Positions 9,023-13,855 of a DNA stretch of 13,855 nucleotides are shown one piece after another. The notes below the pieces were generated by a model, which was given only the letters and a program-made list of their open reading frames with translations, ran no database searches and was not told the DNA's origin. Positions within the stretch are counted from its first letter, which is position 1. Every line of letters begins with the position of its first letter. The stretch is from Hypholoma sublateritium FD-334 SS-4. Taxonomy: Eukaryota; Basidiomycota; Agaricomycetes; Agaricales; Strophariaceae. The DNA lies in NCBI GenBank assembly GCA_000827495.1, contig KN817781.1, forward strand, positions 1 through 13,855, in the 5' to 3' direction. The translations under genes and the position numbers were made by a program.

Positions 9023-9315
9023 GCGTTGGTTGTTGGGGGCTATTAAGTCGAAAGACTTACCTCAAGGGCAAACGGCGCGTAGATATGTCCAGAAAGAAGT
9101 CAAGCGCTGTGCATAGCTAGTCCAGAATGAAGTCAAGCGCCGTGCATTCGTTGAATCGTTCGTTGACTGAAAGCAGTCGTGTGAAATCTAATCTGTCACG
9201 TGCGCGACGCGTTTTGCGGCCCGCCGTTGCGGCGTCGTAGCAATGCACTGAGCGTACTAAGGTAGTATCTTGTGTTCTCCTTCTCAACCGTTAGTTTAAT
9301 CTCTCTCGGCCTTAT
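9023..9315. promoter_or_regulatory. Divergent promoter between TET/JBP-type gene and KDZ transposase
   Basis: A 293-bp spacer between two outward-facing start codons, expected to hold both promoters. It contains a 28-bp direct repeat (9087-9147) and a CACGTG hexamer at 9197-9202 within a GC-rich stretch. Shared control of the two genes is inferred from the arrangement. Confidence 0.6.
9087..9147. repeat. 28-bp direct repeat in the divergent promoter
   Basis: Two copies at 9087-9114 and 9120-9147, two mismatches, period 33 bp (about three helical turns). The shared core is GAAGTCAAGCGC, followed by a variable base and GTGCAT. The AAGTCAAG part is also the right arm of the hairpin repeats at 6617-6624 and 6767-6774. 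A role as operator-like binding sites is inferred. Confidence 0.7.
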
Positions 9316-12300
9316 ATGTCTCAACGGGTCTCTAAGCGACGCCGCGAAAAATTTGGCGGCGCATACCACGACCGAATACCCATCGAAGACGACTATGAAA
9401 CTGTCCAAGCCCACACGGCATCTCGTACAGCCTTCACCCACACCGCCGCCGTCGATCTCGGGAACTTTTCTGTGCCCTCCCCGTGGACCGTCGGTACTAG
9501 CTGGGCGCCAGAGGAGCGGGACGACTTCTGCTTGGATCCAAACCAGGAATGGTATGATGAAGCTGTGGAGGCGGACATTGGAGATGTCATGGACGACATA
9601 GTGGCTCCCAAAGCCAAGAAAAAACGAAGCCAGGCATCGGTACGTTATGTTGAGAATTTTTCATTTTTCATTTTTCATTTCTTTCTGATAATACTTCTTA
9701 CCTAGGCACGGCCAAACTTATATTGGAAAGAAAATGCACGCGATCTATATCTCGACGAGATGATCAGACACGAAGGTCGCGGCGATTTTGCGAGGGATTC
9801 TCAATGCCCAGATTGTCTCTCGAGGGGCAGCAAAGATGTCGGTGTGGCTGAGTTCAGGTGCCGGGATTGCTTCCTGCCCGACCTGACCTGCAGAGCTTGC
9901 TTTGTGCGCAGGCACAGAGTAAACCCTTTCCACATTGTAGATGTGAGTCCATCTCCTGCATATTTCACTGTTTACTCTCGTTCTGCTATTGACGTATCTA
10001 CTCAGCGCTGGGATGGTTCCTCGTTCTCCCAGACAACTCTCAAAGACATCGGGCTCACGATTCAGCTCAACCACGCAAGTTTTAAATGCGCCGTTCCCAT
10101 TCCGTGCTCTGAGAAAATCCTTGTGATACATACTACTGGTGTTCATGACGTATCACTTTACTACTGTGGTTGTACCCGCGAAATTCCGCGGGACTTGCAA
10201 CTTCTTCGCCGAGGGTTATATCCAGCAAGTCAACAGCGGGTTCGTACATGTGTGACCTTTCCACTCCTCAAGCTGTTGCACGCCTTTTCACTCATGGGCA
10301 AGATATCGACCTATGACATGTACCGCGCGATTGAGCGCCTGATCAATAATACTGGGATTCAAATGCCTCGTTCACGATACCGCCCGACCATGCGCTGTCT
10401 CAATCAATGGCGCCACCTCAAGGCTCTCAAGCGCGGAGGCCGTGGGCACGTCGATTCTGGTGCTGGTGGAACATCAGATGGCGAACTCGCGATTCTCTGC
10501 CCCTCTTGCCCCCATCCTGGAATCAACATACCTGAGGACTGGGCAACAGCACCTAGAGAGAAGCAGTAAGATTCATATAGGATGCAGACAGCATAGGAAT
10601 TAACGGAGTTTGCTCCTTTAGGTTCCTCTACGCGATGTTGGTATGTATGGACGCAAACTTTCGGCTTAAAAACCACCTTGTATCCAACTTTTCGACGGAT
10701 CCAGGGCTGTCGAATGGGATGGCGTACATGACTCCGCGATCTCCTTACGAGGCGTATGTCTTAAGCCAGGCAGATGCTGAGGATGTGAGTAATGGCGCTG
10801 CTCTGCTTGGATGTTACTGATTTGGTTTGTACTCAAGATAAGTACGTGCGTAGGTTTTCAAGCCCTCGCAAAAGCGACAACTCAAAATACAAGAGGACTT
10901 CGATACACCGGGGTTAGCGGTGCTATGTGCGGACGAAGTGAAATGATTCTTCCTAACTCGATGGGAAATTTGCAGAAGGGCGAAAGGCAAGTACGGCTCA
11001 CATATACTGCATCACTGTTTTGCTCAACACCTACTATCATCATAGATACGCAAACATGGATTACATATTCGCATCCGCCATCAAGTCTACAAAGCTTCAA
11101 CTGGTCGCAATTAGCTACGACATCGCATGCCAGTGGTTCATAAACATATTTGGTCGAATGCTGTCTTGGCCAGAGGAACTACGTCCGCGACCGGGCTTGA
11201 ACCTGCGGCCCTTGATTCCTAAATTTCACGAGCCTGCGCATCTCGACAAGATGCACGAGCAATACTCTTTCAACTTAGCCGAAGGCGTCGGATTGTCAGA
11301 TGGTGAATGCCCTGAGCGTGTCTGGGGGTCTCATAATGCGCTGGCGGGTTCCACACGGACTATGGGTCCAGGAACAAGGGAGGACACACTCGACGACCAC
11401 TTTTCTCATTGGAATTGGCTAAAATACTCATCCATGGGTGCGCGTTACCTCAATTATTGATCCCTTACTTGCTTGCTGACCATGTCCTACCTGATAGGCA
11501 AGACACTTCTACGTAGATATCGAGCTGCAGTTTCAGATCGAAATATGCAGAAGGAAGCCCACCGCGGATTCTCCGCGTCACTCCCATCCAACCTAGTCGC
11601 AAAGTGGGGAGTTCTTTGTGCTGCTTGGGATGCAGACACGTTTCCAAAGTCACTGGCAAACCCGTACAAGGTTGACGATACGGGTAAGTCGTATTGGGGA
11701 TATCAGCGTCTATCTGTTTATATATAACTTGGTGATAGGTATTTCCGAAGATGATATCCAGGAGCAGCTCGATAAGGAGGAGGCTGCAGCACAAAGGGCG
11801 TCAGGAAGACCGCCCTTGCATAAAACGTCAGCGTCTGCTTTTCTATCCATGGGTTTAGAGCTTGAGGAGTCGCAGTGCGTGCAGGCTCCTTTTGTCTTGA
11901 CTGTCTTACTGATATGCCAAATAGACGACAGCTCAGAGTTTTTGCCGCCGAACAGGCCGGCATACCAAAATCTCTGCGAACGACAGCCCTCCAAGATCAG
12001 CGTAAGATTTTGAAGGAGAGAATACAGCATTGGGAGGCTGTACGCGCCATATATATGCCCGGGCTACTGCAGATTCAGACTGACCTTGGCGCAAACCCCA
12101 CGGCCCTCTGGAGTTCTAACCCAAACGCAGAGGACGTCGATCTCTACCTACCCTCGGCTATTCCCTCGAACTATCGAAACTCGGCCTGTATTCAGAAGCT
12201 GCCGGAGATGGAGCTCCGACTTCGAACGGCGCAGTGCAGCACCAGCCTGCAAGGCCTTCGACAAACGCTACGTGTGAAGACCCGCATGGTGTACTTCAAA

Positions 12301-13122
12301 AACAAGAATATACGAGGGCAACGAGAGGGTACACGGTCTCGATCAATTATTGATCGTGTTCACAAACGTGCAATTCGATTTGTGCAAAAATATCGTGTTG
12401 CACGACGGGCCAAACTCAACCTCGAAGGGCCAGGTGACTGGGAGCTCACCTACCGAGAGCTTCGAAACGACGACATTCGAGGGTTTGCAACCGCAAAGCC
12501 CAAGAAGAAAGGTGTTCGACATGGCATATGGGAGGACGGCCATGCGCCGCCTGAGCCTGAGGAGCCTGAGCTACTCGGCGACGAGACGGAGTCTGACCCC
12601 GACCTCAACGACGGCACAGAAGGTGGCCCGCCACCGAAGAAAAAACGAAAAAAGGGTACCGGCGAAACTCGGAAGGAACTTTCGTGGATCTGGCAAACAA
12701 CGGCTCTCACGTTTGGCAGCAATGAAGATGACGACATCCTGTGCGCTGAATGGGCTAAAAGCCGAGCTCGAGTTCGACGAGCGACCGAAGAGGTAATGCT
12801 TGTTCGGGAAGAGATGCGCCGTGTGCTTGCATTTTTGGAATGGCGTGCAAAGTCGTGGGATGCAAAGGCTGGTTTACGAAGCAAGGTAGATCTCGAAATG
12901 AAGGAGGGGCTAAAGGCATATGCACTACAACAAGCTACGTTGCAGCGAAGCCTCGCCACTTTGTTCAAGACTCTCTGGATGACACCCTTAGCTGAAGTTG
13001 ACGAGCTGTTGGAAAGTTTGGGCCACCTTATCCCTGATGCTGACGCTGACGGTGCTGAAGAAGATGAAGATGAAGAAGGTGAAGATGAGGATAGCAGCAG
13101 CACCCTAATCATGGCTACGTAG
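9316..13122 (+). CDS. KDZ transposase with CxC2-type cysteine cluster
   Basis: Nine predicted exons: 9316-9639, 9706-9942, 10006-10565, 10622-10784, 10838-10986, 11046-11437, 11498-11683, 11739-11874 and 11925-13122. The frame closes across all eight introns (50-66 nt) to give 1114 aa. It would cut and rejoin element ends in the nucleus. A zinc-binding cluster near residues 142-184 shows CPDC, CRDC, CRAC and then H178 and H184. Next come RWDGSSF, LYYCGC and a Trp/Arg block (QWRHLKALKRGGRGH, CPSCPHPG). The KDZ catalytic core follows: MDANFRLK (D384), GERYANMDY, SYDIACQW (D503), IPKFHEPAH and DGECPERVWGS (acidic candidates E565/E568), then GPGTREDTLDDHF and WNWLKY. A late segment LRVFAAEQAG is also typical. 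The C-terminal part is charged, with a basic PPPKKKRKKG nuclear signal and a final Asp/Glu run. No internal stop or frameshift is seen, and all expected motifs are present, so it may be functional. The start at 9316 begins MSQRVSKRRREKFGG, usual for the family. Confidence 0.9.
10987..11045 (+). other. GC-AG intron in the transposase gene (intron 5)
   Basis: The family motif GERYxNMDY is restored only if the exon ends at 10986 (GAAAG) and the intron begins GCAAGT and ends ATAG at 11045. The nearest GT (10991) would shift the frame. AG|GCAAGT is the usual context of the rare but valid GC-AG intron class. Length is 59 nt. Confidence 0.8.
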
Positions 13123-13294
13123 AACTTTTCTCCTGCAATAGAAGATTTTAAATTATATTTTAATGGAAATTTCATTGTGGCTATATTTAAATGTTGATCA
13201 TGTGACCTGATCCTTAGGCGGCATTAATGCTGTGCCGTGTTTGGGGTCAAACTTCACAGCTGACTTTGAAAAATAAGCAGAAGCACAAGGTCCT
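13123..13294. other. Transposase 3' region, non-coding
   Basis: This follows the transposase stop codon. It is AT-rich for about 70 bp, then holds CATGTGAC at 13199-13206 and a perfect 10-bp palindrome GCATTAATGC at 13221-13230. It likely includes the 3' untranslated region. No reading frame is supported. Confidence 0.5.
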
Positions 13295-13431
13295 TGGGCA
13301 GTTTCCCAAGTTGAAGCATTGGTAGTCATTTGAATATAGTAGAAGACATTAGAAATTGGCCTTTGGGCACTTGCCCAAGAGCTTGGGCAGTTGCCCATGA
13401 GGATACATGGGATTACTTGGGCAACTGCCCA
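13295..13431. repeat. Right array of four 14-bp near-palindromes
   Basis: Copies at 13295-13308 (TGGGCAGTTTCCCA, one arm mismatch), 13364-13377 (TGGGCACTTGCCCA), 13384-13397 and 13418-13431 (both perfect). From the outer end inward the start-to-start spacings are 34, 20 and 69 bp, against 34, 20 and 58 bp on the left. Orientations mirror the left array. Confidence 0.85.
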
Positions 13432-13434
13432 TAT
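13363..13434 (-). repeat. Right terminal inverted repeat
   Basis: Its reverse complement aligns with 421-492 (63 of 72 positions). The outer 20 bases are identical. The inner palindromes at this end carry small changes not seen on the left. Confidence 0.9.
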
Positions 13435-13435
13435 T

Positions 13436-13443
13436 TCATACAT
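13436..13443. repeat. Target-site duplication, right copy (TCATACAT)
   Basis: Identical to 410-417 and directly outside the right inverted repeat. An unmutated duplication fits a fairly recent insertion, although eight bases say little about age. Confidence 0.8.
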
Positions 13444-13855
13444 AAAACTAGCAGCATAGGTTGCGCTGGCGGACTACCATGTTTGTATGGTCAAGCCAGT
13501 TTGCGGAAGGTACTAGCGCTACATTCCTTCGTCTTGTTCCCTTCCCAGCTGTATAATTATATCATGTAGCACCTACTTGTACTTAGTATTTACCTGTATT
13601 AGTTTACAAACAATATAATTTTGATTACAAATCTACTGGGACTGTCATACTCTAAGAGATATTTTTGTCACTCTACAAGCAATCTAGAGGGATCAAGGAC
13701 CCCCTTTGCTCTCTCTGGGGCAAATTTGAGTCCAATCTAGGTGTATCTAAGTCCAATCTAGGTAGAACTTGAGTCTATCTCAAAGCAACCCAGAGACATT
13801 TAGGAAGTCTCACTTAGGTAGACCTTGCTCCTGGTATCTTTCCAACTTTTTATCT
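13444..13855. other. AT-rich right flank, no gene seen
   Basis: Host DNA outside the element. Moderately AT-rich, no supported reading frame. Near the end it contains a short direct repeat (13729-13763) and related AGGTAGA(A/C)CTTG sequences at about 13760 and 13816. It is much less GC-rich than the left flank. Confidence 0.5.
13729..13763. repeat. Direct repeat AGTCCAATCTAGGT, period 21 bp
   Basis: Two exact 14-bp copies at 13729-13742 and 13750-13763. It may be the edge of a longer degenerate repeat running out of the window. It lies outside the transposon. Confidence 0.65.

Larger units (their letters stand above)
418..13435. mobile_element. Complete KDZ-class DNA transposon with four cargo/transposase genes
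   Basis: A 13.0-kb DNA transposon bounded by an 8-bp target duplication and inverted terminal repeats of about 72 bp. The ends carry mirrored arrays of a 14-bp near-palindrome. Inside are a spliced KDZ transposase with a CxC2-type cysteine cluster, a TET/JBP-type dioxygenase gene divergent from it, and a second divergent pair: an HMG-like protein and an unrecognised Ala-rich protein. All four genes have frames that close across plausible GT-AG introns (one GC-AG), with no visible decay. The outermost bases differ slightly between ends (seven bases before GGG on the left, five on the right), so the exact edge is uncertain by about 2 bp. KDZ elements carrying TET/JBP genes are known in basidiomycetes; classification here rests on the transposase motifs. 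Confidence 0.85.

Noticed and set aside
12450..13175. 241-codon minus-strand Ser-rich frame opposite the last transposase exon
   Set aside because: A shadow of the charged transposase C-terminus; Ser runs are the complement of Asp/Glu-rich codons.
410..13443. LTR retrotransposon or Helitron
   Set aside because: The ends are inverted, not direct, repeats; there is a target duplication; and no reverse transcriptase, integrase or Rep-helicase motif is present.

Overview
The window looks like a piece of a mushroom-forming basidiomycete (Agaricomycetes-type) genome. The genes are split by many short introns of 47-66 nt. The main open reading frames belong to a cysteine-cluster KDZ transposase, a fungal TET/JBP-type dioxygenase and an HMG-like hypothetical protein of the kind expanded in mushrooms. 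Identifications rest on motif recognition; no database search was run.

Almost the whole window is one apparently complete DNA transposon of about 13.0 kb (about 418-13435). A perfect 8-bp direct repeat, TCATACAT, lies at 410-417 and 13436-13443 and reads as the target-site duplication. Just inside are inverted repeats of about 72 bp (421-492 against 13363-13434; 63 of 72 positions match by my alignment). They carry four copies per end of a 14-bp near-palindrome, TGGGCA(AC/GT)TGCCCA. The two arrays are near mirror images, with identical spacing for the outer three sites.

Inside are four spliced genes in two divergent pairs. Pair 1: a minus-strand five-exon gene (3766 to 943, 869 aa, HMG-like N-terminal part, long disordered middle, conserved C-terminal domain) faces a plus-strand two-exon gene (4137-5458, about 422 aa, Ala-rich, unrecognised, with a SUMO-interaction-like acidic tail). 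Pair 2: a minus-strand three-exon TET/JBP-type 2-oxoglutarate/Fe(II) dioxygenase (9022 to 7282, 541 aa) faces a plus-strand nine-exon KDZ transposase (9316-13122, 1114 aa). All four reading frames close exactly across the predicted splice sites with no stop or frameshift, so the element may be recent and possibly still functional.

Between the pairs is about 1.8 kb of AT-rich, apparently non-coding DNA (5459-7281) with a family of hairpin-like repeats built on CTTGACTT...AAGTCAAG. The AAGTCAAG core recurs in a 28-bp direct repeat in the TET/transposase divergent promoter. The flanks (1-409, GC-rich with two Ns; 13444-13855, AT-rich) hold no gene I can support firmly.

Working model (inference): the transposase binds the terminal palindromes and moves the element. 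The TET/JBP enzyme would oxidise 5-methylcytosine and so modulate silencing of the element or nearby host DNA. The HMG-like protein and the SIM-tailed protein would be nuclear cargo factors. A KDZ-TET/JBP association in basidiomycetes is already described in the literature. The two other genes inside the same terminal repeats are the less familiar part.
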